Counted from the first letter of the stretch, positions 24,454 through 33,176 are shown. The stretch is DNA of 64,000 nucleotides from Oscillospiraceae bacterium (GCA_020025675.1 JAHHRS010000002.1:1-64000), one strand, 5' to 3'. Notes: generated by a model from the letters alone, not told the origin. Numbers and translations: made by a program.

Positions 24454-25647
24454 ATGGCTAAGAAATGTATAGCAATGCTTCTTGCAGGCGGTCAGGGCTC
24501 CAGACTTTATGCCCTGACTCAGAATGTGGCAAAGCCCAATGTCCCGTTCGGCGGAAAGTACAGAATTATTGACTTTCCTCTTTCTAACTGCGCTAACTCC
24601 GGTATAGACACCGTTGGTGTCCTGACTCAGTACAGACCTCAGCGTCTCAATAGTTATATCGGAAACGGACAGCCTTGGGATTTGGATGTGGCGGATGGAG
24701 GCGTATATATACTGCCCCCTTACCAGAGTGCCGGAGAAAAGGGCTCATGGTTTTCCGGAACAGCCAACGCTATCTATCAAAATATCGGTTTTATAGACAG
24801 CTATGATCCTGAAAATGTGCTGATACTTTCCGGTGACCATATCTACAAGATGGACTATGCAGATATGCTTAAAGATCATCTGGCTCACAATGCCGCATGT
24901 ACAATATCAGTTCTTCAGGTATCTATGGAGGAGGCCACACGTTTCGGCATAATGAACGTGGGAGAGGACGGCTACATAAACGAGTTTGAGGAAAAGCCTG
25001 CCCACCCCAAGAGCGACCTTGCTTCTATGGGTATCTACATATTTAATTGGAAGAAGCTTCGTGCCTATCTGATAGCCGATGAAAACGACCCAAATTCATC
25101 CAAAGACTTCGGAAAAAATGTTATTCCTGCCATGCTCAATGCAGGCGAAAAGCTGTGGCCCTACCGCTTTAAAGGATATTGGCGGGATGTGGGAACTATA
25201 ACCAGCCTGTGGGATGCCAATATGGACATGCTCTCCACTACCCTTATTAATCTCTACGACCCCAGCTGGCCCATAGGCTCCAGAAGCCCTGTGTGCCCGC
25301 CCCATGTGACCGGTGATGAGGCTGAGATTATCCACTCAATTGTTACTGAGGGCTGCGAAATATACGGACATGTGGAAAATTCCGTGCTTTCTCCCAACGT
25401 AAGAGTAGATAAGAACGCAAATGTGTTTTACAGCGTCCTTATGCCGGGCACCGTAGTGGAGGAAGGTGCTGTTGTAGAGTACGCCATAATAGGCGAAAAC
25501 ACGGTAGTCAGAAGCAATGCCCATGTAGGTGCGCCTCCTGACGGAACAGATGAGTGGGGCGTTGCCACATGCGGACCGGACATTGAAATCAGAAGCGGGG
25601 CGCAGGTTCCCTCAGGCGCCATGATATATACAGGCGAGGAGGTCTGA
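24454..25647 (+). CDS. glgC: glucose-1-phosphate adenylyltransferase, catalytic subunit
   Basis: 397 residues. 'AMLLAGGQGSRLYALTQNVAKPNVPFGGKYRIIDFPLSN' is the nucleotide-binding signature, 'GTANAIYQN', 'LSGDHIYKMDY' and 'FEEKP' follow, and a left-handed beta-helix forms the last ~100 residues. It makes ADP-glucose for glycogen synthesis. AAAGGAGG lies upstream of the ATG. GlgD starts 4 bp after the stop, with its ribosome site inside the end of glgC. Confidence 0.96.
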   Translation: MAKKCIAMLLAGGQGSRLYALTQNVAKPNVPFGGKYRIIDFPLSNCANSGIDTVGVLTQYRPQRLNSYIGNGQPWDLDVADGGVYILPPYQSAGEKGSWFSGTANAIYQNIGFIDSYDPENVLILSGDHIYKMDYADMLKDHLAHNAACTISVLQVSMEEATRFGIMNVGEDGYINEFEEKPAHPKSDLASMGIYIFNWKKLRAYLIADENDPNSSKDFGKNVIPAMLNAGEKLWPYRFKGYWRDVGTITSLWDANMDMLSTTLINLYDPSWPIGSRSPVCPPHVTGDEAEIIHSIVTEGCEIYGHVENSVLSPNVRVDKNANVFYSVLMPGTVVEEGAVVEYAIIGENTVVRSNAHVGAPPDGTDEWGVATCGPDIEIRSGAQVPSGAMIYTGEEV

Positions 25648-25651
25648 AGCA

Positions 25652-26764
25652 ATGAAAGACTATCACGGAATAATCTTTGCTTACAGCGCTGATAATGAAC
25701 TCAGAGAGCTTGTGAGCGTCCGCAATACTGCCGCTCTCCCTTTTTGCGGCAGATACAGAGTAATTGACTTTGCCTTATCCTCTTTGCGAAACGCAGGAAT
25801 TTTCAATGTGGGCGTTATAATGCAGAGGGAATATCAGTCACTTCTCAACCACCTTGGCAGCGGTAAACCCTGGGATATGAGCAGAAGAGTGGGCGGACTG
25901 CGTATTTTACCTCCATTCGGGCTGCCCGAAAATCACAGCGGCAAATATGACGGCACAGTAGAGGCTCTGAACGCTGTGGCCAGATATATTAAGTCTGTTC
26001 CACAGAATCATATTATTCTTTTAAAGGGTAACATCTGTGCAAACCTTGATCTGGATGCTGCAATAGAACTCCATGAGAGCAGCGATACCCCCATTACCGC
26101 AATCTGCGCAAAACATGCTTCCATTGGCTTACATCATCGATGCGTGCTGGATGAAAACGGGTATGTTAAGAAAATGCTCTTTGACAGAGTGAATGATTGT
26201 GAGGGTGTTGCCTCTCTGGACGGCTATATAATACATAAAGATTTGCTTTTAAAGCTTATGGATATGTGCAAGGCTGCAAATCTCTTCCGTTTTCATAAGG
26301 ATGCCATTGCTACCTACATTAGAGAAGGCGGCAAAATGAATGCCTATGTCCATGAGGGATATGCCGGCACTATTAACTCCGTTGAGGCATATTACAGGAT
26401 AAGTATGGATATGCTTAACGCAGACAACAGAAGAAGTGTGTTTAACCCTATGCGCCCTGTGCGGACCAAAATACACGAGGAAGTAAGCACATACTACGGT
26501 GAAAATGCCGTGTCCCGAAGCAGCCTTGTGGCAGACAACTGTATTATCGAAGGTGAAATTCAAAACTGCATAGTCTCTTCAGGCGCAAGAATTGCCAAGG
26601 GTGCAAAGCTTCGTAACTGCATTATTATGAGTGACTGCACCGTCGGTGAAGGCTGTGAGCTATGCTATGTAATAGCCGATAAGCATGTAAGCTTCTCAGA
26701 GAATACAGTTTTAACGGGGGCTATAAGCCTGCCGGTTGTTGTTCCGAAAAATTTTAAAATCTGA
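25652..26764 (+). CDS. glgD: GlgD subunit of glucose-1-phosphate adenylyltransferase
   Basis: 370 residues. It is homologous to GlgC over the same two domains but lacks the full 'AGGxGxRL' nucleotide motif at the start (reading IIFAYSADNELRELV) and other active-site residues. That is the GlgD pattern: a regulatory or stimulatory partner of GlgC known from Gram-positive bacteria. GAGGAGG in the end of glgC provides the ribosome site. Second gene of the glg operon. Confidence 0.93.
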   Translation: MKDYHGIIFAYSADNELRELVSVRNTAALPFCGRYRVIDFALSSLRNAGIFNVGVIMQREYQSLLNHLGSGKPWDMSRRVGGLRILPPFGLPENHSGKYDGTVEALNAVARYIKSVPQNHIILLKGNICANLDLDAAIELHESSDTPITAICAKHASIGLHHRCVLDENGYVKKMLFDRVNDCEGVASLDGYIIHKDLLLKLMDMCKAANLFRFHKDAIATYIREGGKMNAYVHEGYAGTINSVEAYYRISMDMLNADNRRSVFNPMRPVRTKIHEEVSTYYGENAVSRSSLVADNCIIEGEIQNCIVSSGARIAKGAKLRNCIIMSDCTVGEGCELCYVIADKHVSFSENTVLTGAISLPVVVPKNFKI

Positions 26765-26801
26765 ATTAGTTTATTTTTTACCTACGGAGGTATTTCCATA
26801 T

Positions 26802-29204
26802 ATGATTGGTGAAATCTCAAGAAATGAAATGCGCAGTGCCATAGAGGATAAGCTCTGCGCCCGCTTCAGTGTAACCGGCGAAAGCGCTACCGACGAACAG
26901 CTTTTTCAGGCAACTGCTATGGTCATAAGAGAGCTTATGAGCAGAGGCCTTGCGGTAGAGAATCCGCGTCATGCTGAAAAAGAAGTTCATTATATGTCCA
27001 TGGAATTTCTCATGGGCCGGAGTCTTATGAAAAATGCCTACAATCTGGGTATTTCTGAGGCTGTAATCGGCGCACTTGAGGATATGGGCAGAAATGCGTC
27101 GGATATATTTGAGCAAGAGCCTGATGCCGGTTTGGGTAACGGAGGACTGGGTCGTCTTGCCGCATGTTATATGGACTCTATGGCTACCCTGGGACTTCAG
27201 GCTACCGGCTATTCAATATGCTACGAGCTTGGTATATTTAAGCAGAAATTCCGGGACGGCAAGCAGACCGAGGTTGCTGATAACTGGCGCACAGCCGCTG
27301 AGAGCTGGCTTGTGCCACGCTATGAAGACGCAGTTGAAGTCCGTTTCGGCGGTCAGATTTCACCTCAGTGGGATGAGTTCGGTCATTATCATGCCGAACA
27401 TACCGGATACACCTCTGTTATTGCAGTTCCCAGAGACATGCTTATAGCAGGTTACGGCGGAAATGAGATAAACACTCTTCGCCTTTGGGATGCAAAAAGC
27501 CCCAACTCTCTGGATATGTACCTTTTTTCAGAAGGTGAGTACGTTAAGAGCCTTGAACAGCGCACTATGGCCGAAGTTATTACCAAGGTGCTTTATCCTG
27601 CGGATGACCACCGGGAGGGTAAACTTTTACGCCTGAAACAGCAGTATTTCTTTGTCTCTGCTACCGCACAGGACGTAGTGCGCAAGCATATAGAAACTTG
27701 GGGAGATATTAAGACATTTGCACAGCACCATACCATGCAGATAAATGATACTCATACCACTCTAATCATTCCTGAGCTTATGAGAATTTTTATGGATCAG
27801 TATGGTATGGGCTGGGATGAGGCATGGAATATTGTTAAGGATAGCGTTGCCTACACCAATCACACTGTCATGAGTGAGGCACTTGAAAAATGGCCTCAGG
27901 ACTTGGTGCAGGAGCTTATGCCCAGAGTTTGGGAAATAATCTGCGAAATTAACCGCCGCTGGTGCAATTACCTCCGAGAGAGCTTTGATAACGATGACAG
28001 AGTCGGCAGAAACCTTATTATCTACAACAATCAGGTACACATGGCAAATATGTGCCTGTCTGCATGTTATAAGGTTAACGGCGTTTCCCGTCTCCACGGG
28101 GATATACTGAAAAATGATCTCTTCAAGGACATTTGTTCTCTCAGACCTGAGCAGTTCACCTATGTTACAAACGGCATAGACCACCGCCGCTGGCTCAGCC
28201 AGATAAACCCGGGCCTTGATAAGCTTATTAAGGAGCTTTTGGGAGGAGACAAGTATCTCACCGAGCCGGAGGAATTGGGCAAACTGAGAGAATTTGCCTC
28301 TGACTCTGAGGTAAGAGCCAGAATAAATAAGATAAAACAGGAGAACAAGGAGCGTTTTGCCAAGTTTGCAATGAGTAACGATGGTGTGGTGCTTAATACT
28401 GACGCTATTATGGACGTTCAGGTAAAGCGTTTGCACGAATATAAGCGTCAGCTCCTCTGCGCCATGAGCATCGCCTATATGCAGATTCAGCTCCACGATA
28501 ATCCTAATATGGACTTTGTCCCCAGAACCTTCGTGTTTGGCGCAAAGGCCGCTGCCGGTTACAGGATTGCAAAGCGCATTATAGAACTGATCCTTTCCCT
28601 TGCCAACGATATAAATAATGATCCTGTATGTAAGGGCAGGCTTCAAATCTACTTTGTTGAAAATTACAGGGTTTCTGCGGCTGAGGCCATAATACCTGCC
28701 GCTCAGATTTCAGAGCAGATTTCCACAGCCGGTAAGGAAGCTTCCGGCACAGGCTGCATGAAGCTGATGATGAACGGAGCCGTCACCATAGGTACACTTG
28801 ACGGTGCAAACGTTGAGATGTATGAAAGACTCGGCGATGAGAATATGTTCCTCTTCGGGCTTCATACTGAGGAAATTGAGGAAAAGCGTCGTAATGGTTA
28901 TGACCCTGATTCTATCGTGAAATCTGACCCTGAACTTCAGCGCATATTCCAACGCTTTAATCAGGGATTTTCTGACGGAAAGAGTTATTCCGACCTTGTT
29001 TCCAACCTTATCTACGGCGGTGATCAGTTCATGCTTATAGCTGACTATCGCTCTTATGTTGATTGCCAGAGAAGAATGTACGACAGAATAAAGGACGACG
29101 ATGAGCGGGCTCGACTTGCAATTATGAACACTGCGGAGAGCGGAGTTTTTGCAGCTGACAGAGCTATTGCAGAGTACGCCAAAAATATTTGGAATATAAA
29201 ATGA
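26802..29204 (+). CDS. glgP: glycogen/maltodextrin phosphorylase
   Basis: 800 residues from the ATG at 26802, preceded by GGAGG ten nt upstream; a TTG at 26736 inside glgD has none. 'VHYMSMEFLMGRSL', 'DAGLGNGGLGRLAACYMDS', 'QINDTHTTL' and 'AGKEASGTGCMKLMMNGA' (PLP lysine) are family landmarks. It releases glucose 1-phosphate from alpha-glucan, opposing GlgC/GlgD. No glycogen synthase (glgA) or branching enzyme (glgB) is in the window. Its stop overlaps the psuK start. Confidence 0.96.
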   Translation: MIGEISRNEMRSAIEDKLCARFSVTGESATDEQLFQATAMVIRELMSRGLAVENPRHAEKEVHYMSMEFLMGRSLMKNAYNLGISEAVIGALEDMGRNASDIFEQEPDAGLGNGGLGRLAACYMDSMATLGLQATGYSICYELGIFKQKFRDGKQTEVADNWRTAAESWLVPRYEDAVEVRFGGQISPQWDEFGHYHAEHTGYTSVIAVPRDMLIAGYGGNEINTLRLWDAKSPNSLDMYLFSEGEYVKSLEQRTMAEVITKVLYPADDHREGKLLRLKQQYFFVSATAQDVVRKHIETWGDIKTFAQHHTMQINDTHTTLIIPELMRIFMDQYGMGWDEAWNIVKDSVAYTNHTVMSEALEKWPQDLVQELMPRVWEIICEINRRWCNYLRESFDNDDRVGRNLIIYNNQVHMANMCLSACYKVNGVSRLHGDILKNDLFKDICSLRPEQFTYVTNGIDHRRWLSQINPGLDKLIKELLGGDKYLTEPEELGKLREFASDSEVRARINKIKQENKERFAKFAMSNDGVVLNTDAIMDVQVKRLHEYKRQLLCAMSIAYMQIQLHDNPNMDFVPRTFVFGAKAAAGYRIAKRIIELILSLANDINNDPVCKGRLQIYFVENYRVSAAEAIIPAAQISEQISTAGKEASGTGCMKLMMNGAVTIGTLDGANVEMYERLGDENMFLFGLHTEEIEEKRRNGYDPDSIVKSDPELQRIFQRFNQGFSDGKSYSDLVSNLIYGGDQFMLIADYRSYVDCQRRMYDRIKDDDERARLAIMNTAESGVFAADRAIAEYAKNIWNIK

Positions 29205-30091
29205 AAAATGACGTCGTGGTAATAGGCGGCATGAATATGGATATAGAGGGCAGCCCAGCCTCTGAGCTTATTATGCGGGATTCCAATCCCGGAAAGGTAA
29301 GTATAAGACCTGGGGGTGTGGGGCGAAATATAGCCCACAACCTCAGAAATCTTGGAATACAAGTGAGTTTTATAACAGCCATGGGCGGTGACCTCTATGC
29401 CGCCGCCCTTCGGGAAAACTGCAGCGCACTTGGAATGGATTTGAGCATGGCGCTTGTACATCCGGAGCGACGCAGTTCTGTGTATCTGTATGTAAATGAT
29501 GAAAAAGGGGATATGAGAGTGGCAGTTTCCGATATGGAAATAATAAACTGCCTTACTCCTCAGTATCTGGCGCCGCTTATGGACAAAATAAACAATTTTT
29601 CGGCTCTTGTAATGGATGCGAATTTGCCGGCTGAGAGCATAGCATTTCTAACGGAAAATTGCAAAATACCTATATATACAGACCCTGTCTCAACTGTAAA
29701 GGCGAAAAAGCTTATACCTTTTCTCAATAAAATATATGCTTTAAAACCCAATATGATTGAGGCAGAGGCAATAACAGGGGAACAAGAGCCGGAAAAAGCT
29801 GCTGAAGCCCTTGTAAAAGCCGGAGTAAAGCGGGCGTTTATAAGTCTTGGTTCAAGGGGTATGCTGGCATGTGACGGAAATGAGTGCCTGAGACTTCCAT
29901 GCATTTCCACTGAAGTTGTAAATACAACCGGAGCCGGGGATGCAGCAGCTGCTGCCATAGTATGGGCAGGAGTTCAGGGCTATTCTCTTAAAAGAAGTGC
30001 CGAGGCTGCGGTGAGAGCCGGAGCTATAACCGCTCAATGTCATGAACCGAATAATCCGGAGCTTATAAAACTGACCCAGTACTTTAGCTGA
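29201..30091 (+). CDS. psuK: pseudouridine kinase, PfkB family
   Basis: 296 residues from the ATG at 29201, which overlaps the glgP stop (ATGA). 'VVVIGGMNMDIEG', 'RDSNPGKVSIRPGGVGRNIAHNLRNLG' and 'DPVSTVKAKKLIPFLNKIYALKPN' closely follow E. coli YeiC/PsuK, and 'NTTGAGDAA' holds the catalytic Asp. The specific N-terminal match favours pseudouridine over ribose or fructose phosphate. It makes pseudouridine 5'-phosphate, the substrate of PsuG (13087-14001). Being co-transcribed with glgP is unexpected. Confidence 0.85.
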   Translation: MKNDVVVIGGMNMDIEGSPASELIMRDSNPGKVSIRPGGVGRNIAHNLRNLGIQVSFITAMGGDLYAAALRENCSALGMDLSMALVHPERRSSVYLYVNDEKGDMRVAVSDMEIINCLTPQYLAPLMDKINNFSALVMDANLPAESIAFLTENCKIPIYTDPVSTVKAKKLIPFLNKIYALKPNMIEAEAITGEQEPEKAAEALVKAGVKRAFISLGSRGMLACDGNECLRLPCISTEVVNTTGAGDAAAAAIVWAGVQGYSLKRSAEAAVRAGAITAQCHEPNNPELIKLTQYFS

Positions 30092-30174
30092 AAAACAATG
30101 TGCCATAAAACCCAAGGCTAAATAGTAATGTAATTTTTTCCACGATAATGCGTCAAAACCCTTTGATATTCGTC

Positions 30175-30228
30175 AAAAATCACCCCATTTGTTACACAGT
30201 ATTACTGCTAACAGATGGGGTGATTTTT
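30175..30228. repeat. inverted repeat B / terminator-like hairpin, homologous to repeat A at 17821-17874
   Basis: 20-nt arms at 30175-30194 and 30209-30228 pair with a single wobble, and a CAGT/ACTG pair extends into the loop. The outer ends are A5 and T5, so it can act as a terminator, 84 bp after psuK. Its minus strand shares CACCCCATCTGTTAG with repeat A. Confidence 0.75.
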
Positions 30229-30270
30229 ATGTCTAAAGGCAAATGGAACGAAAGCTGCACCGTAATTTAG
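30229..30270 (+). CDS. possible 13-residue ORF or gene remnant beside repeat B
   Basis: Reads MSKGKWNESCTVI. GGGGTG from the hairpin's right arm lies six nt before the ATG and could act as a ribosome site. It may be the broken start of a lost mobile-element gene. There is no other support. Confidence 0.2.
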   Translation: MSKGKWNESCTVI

Positions 30271-30459
30271 CAAAAGGGTGTTGGATAAATGTGTAAAGCA
30301 AATTCATACCTTAGCAAAAAAATTTGGCAAAGCAGCGGAGATTTTATTTTCCAAAACTAATACCGACTTATTACGAGTTAGTAAAACAGCATATTCCTTG
30401 ACTTCATGTAAGACATTTTGCGACACTTTTTCTTTGCAGAAAAACAGAGAGTATTCGAC

Positions 30460-30488
30460 TTGCTTTCCTTATCCTTCTGTGCTATAAT
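30460..30488 (+). promoter_or_regulatory. extended -10 sigma-A-type promoter for the 30619 gene
   Basis: TTGCTT (30460-30465), a 17-nt spacer, TATAAT (30483-30488) with TGC just before it, giving an extended -10. The start would be near 30495. Confidence 0.65.
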
Positions 30489-30505
30489 AAATATAACAAT
30501 AAGTA

Positions 30506-30594
30506 AAAGAACCGTCCGAAAAGAAGGGCTTTGGTATGGCGCAGCTCTGCGCCCTATGAAGGTGCCTTCATTTTTTTACAATATGCGGTTCTTT
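30506..30594 (+). promoter_or_regulatory. candidate three-helix structured leader RNA (class unknown)
   Basis: AAAGAACCG (30506-30514) pairs with CGGTTCTTT (30586-30594) and closes a domain with two hairpins: TATGGCGCAG / CTGCGCCCTA (about 30535-30555) and TGAAG-GTGC-CTTCA (about 30557-30570), which runs into seven T residues. The second hairpin with its T-run resembles a terminator. The domain ends 25 nt before the start codon. Confidence 0.45.
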
Positions 30595-30618
30595 AAAAAA
30601 ATAAACAGGAGGTATAAT

Positions 30619-31419
30619 ATGGAACAGCTACGGACAGCGGGCGAGAGCCTTATCGGTCAGACAGTTATGCACAGGGCCTTCGGTAGTGGAGTCATTGAGG
30701 AGCTTTCCGGGAATGTGGTTACGGTGAATTTTAAAAAGGGGGATAAGAAGTTTATATATCCCGATGCCTTTGAGAACTTTTTAAAATTGGAAGATGAGGA
30801 AAGTCTTGCCGAATTTAATAAGATAATGGACGCCAGAGAAAAACGCATAGAGGAAAAGAAAAAAGAAGTTCGCAAAAATGAAGAAACCAGAAGAAAAATA
30901 AGGAGTATGAAGATAATTCCCAATTCTCACACTGTTTTTTCTATGGATGAAGAGGAACTTCAGGAAAGCTTTCAGAGGGGATGGGCTTTTACCGGCAAGT
31001 ATATGAGCGGATTTTCAGAGGGAAGGGCCAGAACAGCCGGCAGAATTAAGCCTAATTCATTATGCCTGCTTACGGTTTTGGAAAAGGGACAGCCGGAGAG
31101 CGAGAGAAAACTCAGAGGCTTCTTTATGGTGAAAGAGGACTTTTTCGGTGAGAGCTGTTATAACGGAGAAATCAAAGCGCATAAAAAATACCGACTGCTG
31201 TTAAGCCCGGAGGAAAGCCCTAATATTTGGGACTATGTGGCAGAAAATGAAATTCCCAAACGCTTTGGCGGCCTGAGATTCAGATACATTTCTGAGGATT
31301 CTGCAAAAAATATTCTGTTGGCAGCAAAAGAAAAGCTCACCGGAGAGAAACAGAAGCTTGCAGAGGAGATATGCGAGTATTACTGCAAGGTGAACAGACT
31401 GCCATATGAGAAAAAATGA
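30619..31419 (+). CDS. uncharacterised protein: SH3-like N-domain, coiled coil, PUA-like C-domain
   Basis: 266 residues from the ATG at 30619, preceded by AGGAGG; upstream in-frame codons lie in the leader. Residues ~10-57 ('IGQTVMHRAFGSGVIEELSGNVVTVNFKKGDKKF') look like a small SH3/Tudor-like barrel as found in DNA-repair and helicase proteins. A strongly charged coiled coil spans ~60-110. The C-terminal ~150 residues, with 'NSLCLLTVLEKG' and 'RGFFMVKEDF', resemble a PUA/ASCH/EVE-type barrel. Nucleic-acid binding is plausible but unproven. It has a promoter and structured leader of its own and a strong terminator. Confidence 0.7.
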   Translation: MEQLRTAGESLIGQTVMHRAFGSGVIEELSGNVVTVNFKKGDKKFIYPDAFENFLKLEDEESLAEFNKIMDAREKRIEEKKKEVRKNEETRRKIRSMKIIPNSHTVFSMDEEELQESFQRGWAFTGKYMSGFSEGRARTAGRIKPNSLCLLTVLEKGQPESERKLRGFFMVKEDFFGESCYNGEIKAHKKYRLLLSPEESPNIWDYVAENEIPKRFGGLRFRYISEDSAKNILLAAKEKLTGEKQKLAEEICEYYCKVNRLPYEKK

Positions 31420-31422
31420 ATT

Positions 31423-31465
31423 AAAAATAACGGGGATGGTTAATTAAACCTTCCCCGTTATTTTT
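31423..31465 (+). terminator. intrinsic terminator
   Basis: A long stem, AAAAATAACGGGGA outer and GGTT/AACC inner, is followed by TTTTT. It lies between convergent genes. Confidence 0.92.
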
Positions 31466-31489
31466 CGATGTAAATATTAAATGTAAATG

Positions 31490-31972
31490 TCAAATCCGCT
31501 CGTCTGATACTATGTGTTCTATTCCCGAATGGACTCTGCTGAGATAATCCCTTAAAAAGCCGGGAAAAGCTCTTAGTTTATCCAAATCATCAATTGAAAT
31601 CCAGTGCATGCTCTCTTTAACACCCTGAGTATAGCTGTTGCTGTTAAGCTTCTTTGAACCTCTCGGTTTCATCATATAATAAAAACAGATTTCATGGCAT
31701 TGGATACACTCCTGCCGGTCGTTGTTTTCATTAAAGAAGTTCTCGTGAATTACCGCTAAATGGTCAATATCATAATGAACCCCTGTTTCCTCGAAAACTT
31801 CTCTCCTGACAGCATCCTCTGCACTTTCGCACATGTGAACTGCCCCGCCCACAGAGTATAAATAGTCGGCGTTTTCATTTCCGGCCAATAAGACACAGTT
31901 ATCTTCGACTATAATTGCGGCCGCCCGATACCGAAACCAGTAATTATCTTTTGTAAATCCACAGTCAAACAT
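31490..31972 (-). CDS. NUDIX hydrolase
   Basis: 160 residues. The Nudix box 'GGAVHMCESAEDAVRREVFEETG' (~43-65) matches GX5EX7REVxEEx. The family hydrolyses nucleoside diphosphates linked to another moiety; the substrate is not evident. The C-terminal 'KESMHWISIDDLDKL' is a common closing helix. It is a single gene, separated from rplL by a terminator. Confidence 0.9.
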   Translation of the reverse strand: MFDCGFTKDNYWFRYRAAAIIVEDNCVLLAGNENADYLYSVGGAVHMCESAEDAVRREVFEETGVHYDIDHLAVIHENFFNENNDRQECIQCHEICFYYMMKPRGSKKLNSNSYTQGVKESMHWISIDDLDKLRAFPGFLRDYLSRVHSGIEHIVSDERI

Positions 31973-32031
31973 TTAACATCATTCCCCATTCTAAGCTGAA
32001 CTTGATTCTGCAATTTTATAAAAATGGTATA

Positions 32032-32063
32032 AAAAAGAACACTCGGAAACGAGTGTTCTTTTT
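32032..32063 (-). terminator. intrinsic terminator of rplJ-rplL
   Basis: The 14-bp stem AAAAAGAACACTCG / CGAGTGTTCTTTTT has a GAAA loop (plus strand) and a T-run on the minus strand. Confidence 0.92.
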
Positions 32064-32081
32064 ATATCTTGTAATAATAAA

Positions 32082-32453
32082 TTACTTGATTTCGACGGTA
32101 GCGCCAACAGCCTCGAGCTGAGCCTTCATAGCCTCAGCGTCTTCCTTGGAAACGCCTTCCTTGATCTTGGCAGGAACAGCCTCGACCATTGCCTTAGCGT
32201 CAGCCAGACCAAGACCGGTGATGCCGCGGACTTCCTTGATGACCTTGATCTTCTGATCGCCAAATGCGGTCATAACAACGTCAAACTCGGTCTTCTCCTC
32301 AACTGCTGCGGCTACTGCGCCGCCGGCTGCGGGAGCTGCAACTGCTGCTGCGGAAACACCGAAGGTCTCCTCAAGAGCGTGTACGAGCTCGGAGAGCTCA
32401 AGAACGGAAAGGGCCTTGATCTCTTCGATCATGGCAGTGATTTTTTCACTCAT
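32082..32453 (-). CDS. rplL: 50S ribosomal protein L7/L12
   Basis: 123 residues from the ATG at 32453, with GGAGG upstream. The N-terminal dimerisation helices are followed by an Ala/Gly hinge (~40-55) and the globular C-domain with 'KIKVIKEVRGITGLGLADAKAMVEAVP'. It forms the stalk that recruits elongation factors. It directly follows rplJ. rplK, rplA and rpoB are not next to it here: NUDIX lies on one side and sigG on the other. Confidence 0.97.
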   Translation of the reverse strand: MSEKITAMIEEIKALSVLELSELVHALEETFGVSAAAVAAPAAGGAVAAAVEEKTEFDVVMTAFGDQKIKVIKEVRGITGLGLADAKAMVEAVPAKIKEGVSKEDAEAMKAQLEAVGATVEIK

Positions 32454-32489
32454 TTTAATATCCTCCATAATAATCTTTGTTAGAGCCGC

Positions 32490-33026
32490 TTATTCAGCTG
32501 CGGCTTCAGTTGCGGGGGCTTCGACGGAGCCGCCCATCTGCTCGAGTATCTGACCAAGGCAAACAGCCAGACCGGTAATGGGAGCAATCATGGTACCCAG
32601 AACCTTTGCGTACAGAGCATCCTTAGAGGGCAGCTCTGCGATTTCCGCAATTTCAGACTGGCTCAGGACTTTTCCGTCCATAAAAGCAGCCTTAATGTTG
32701 AAACGATCACCCAGCTTTTTGCTGTAATCGTTGAGGATGCGGAAAGGAGCAATAGGGTCATTGACTGAAGTAGCCAGAGAAGTGGTGCCGGAGAGAGCAG
32801 AGTCAAGCTCGCTCATACCCAGCTTTTCCAGAGCCTTTCTGGTCAGGGTGTTCTTGACGACGGAGTACTCTACTTCATCGCGGCGCAGCTCGGTACGCAG
32901 TTCGGTGTCCTCTGCAACGGTAATACCCTTGTAGTCAACCAGAATACCGGAACCTGCCTTCTGAATGCGCTCGGTGAGAGCCTCGACTATCGCCTGCTTT
33001 TCGCTGAGAACTTTTGCGTTAGGCAT
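32490..33026 (-). CDS. rplJ: 50S ribosomal protein L10
   Basis: 178 residues. 'GSGILVDYKGITVAEDTELRTELRRDEVEYSVVKNTLTRKAL' is the rRNA-binding region, and the Ala/Glu-rich C-terminus binds L7/L12 dimers. It anchors the stalk and usually represses its own operon by binding the leader, which is present at 33027-33170. GGAGGTG lies upstream of the ATG. Confidence 0.97.
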   Translation of the reverse strand: MPNAKVLSEKQAIVEALTERIQKAGSGILVDYKGITVAEDTELRTELRRDEVEYSVVKNTLTRKALEKLGMSELDSALSGTTSLATSVNDPIAPFRILNDYSKKLGDRFNIKAAFMDGKVLSQSEIAEIAELPSKDALYAKVLGTMIAPITGLAVCLGQILEQMGGSVEAPATEAAAE

Positions 33027-33070
33027 GTGTGTATTTCACCTCCACACTAATGATCACGCTCATAAAGAAA

Positions 33071-33096
33071 ACCCCCATGCCAAAAGACATGAGAGT
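33071..33096 (-). terminator. attenuator terminator in the L10 leader
   Basis: On the minus strand ACTCTCATG pairs with CATGGGGGT (G-U pairs included), followed by TTTTC. It lies between the L10-binding part and the rplJ start. Confidence 0.65.
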
Positions 33097-33098
33097 AC

Positions 33099-33170
33099 AA
33101 AAACAAAGAAATATTGTTAATGTCCTCGGCAGGAATTACGGCTATAAACCACCTGCTGTCTTCGGAGCGC
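33099..33170 (-). promoter_or_regulatory. ribosomal protein L10 leader
   Basis: The minus strand contains CGAAGACAGCAGGTGG, then TAATTCCTGCCGAGGACATT, the conserved kink-turn halves of the L10 leader that mimic the 23S rRNA site. AGCAGG and CCTGC form the main stem. Confidence 0.88.
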
Positions 33171-33176
33171 CAAACT

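Larger units (their letters stand above)
30092..30482. other. gene-poor stretch downstream of psuK
   Basis: Apart from inverted repeat B (30175-30228) and a 13-codon ORF (30229-30270), I see no supportable gene. A longer frame at 30278-30487 has no ribosome site and an unlikely composition. Confidence 0.6.

Noticed and set aside
27762..28646. 294-residue minus-strand frame opposite glgP
   Set aside because: Shadow of a well-defined glycogen phosphorylase, with no motif or ribosome site.
30278..30487. 69-residue plus-strand frame after repeat B
   Set aside because: TTG start without a ribosome site, no motif, and it runs into the promoter of the 30619 gene.
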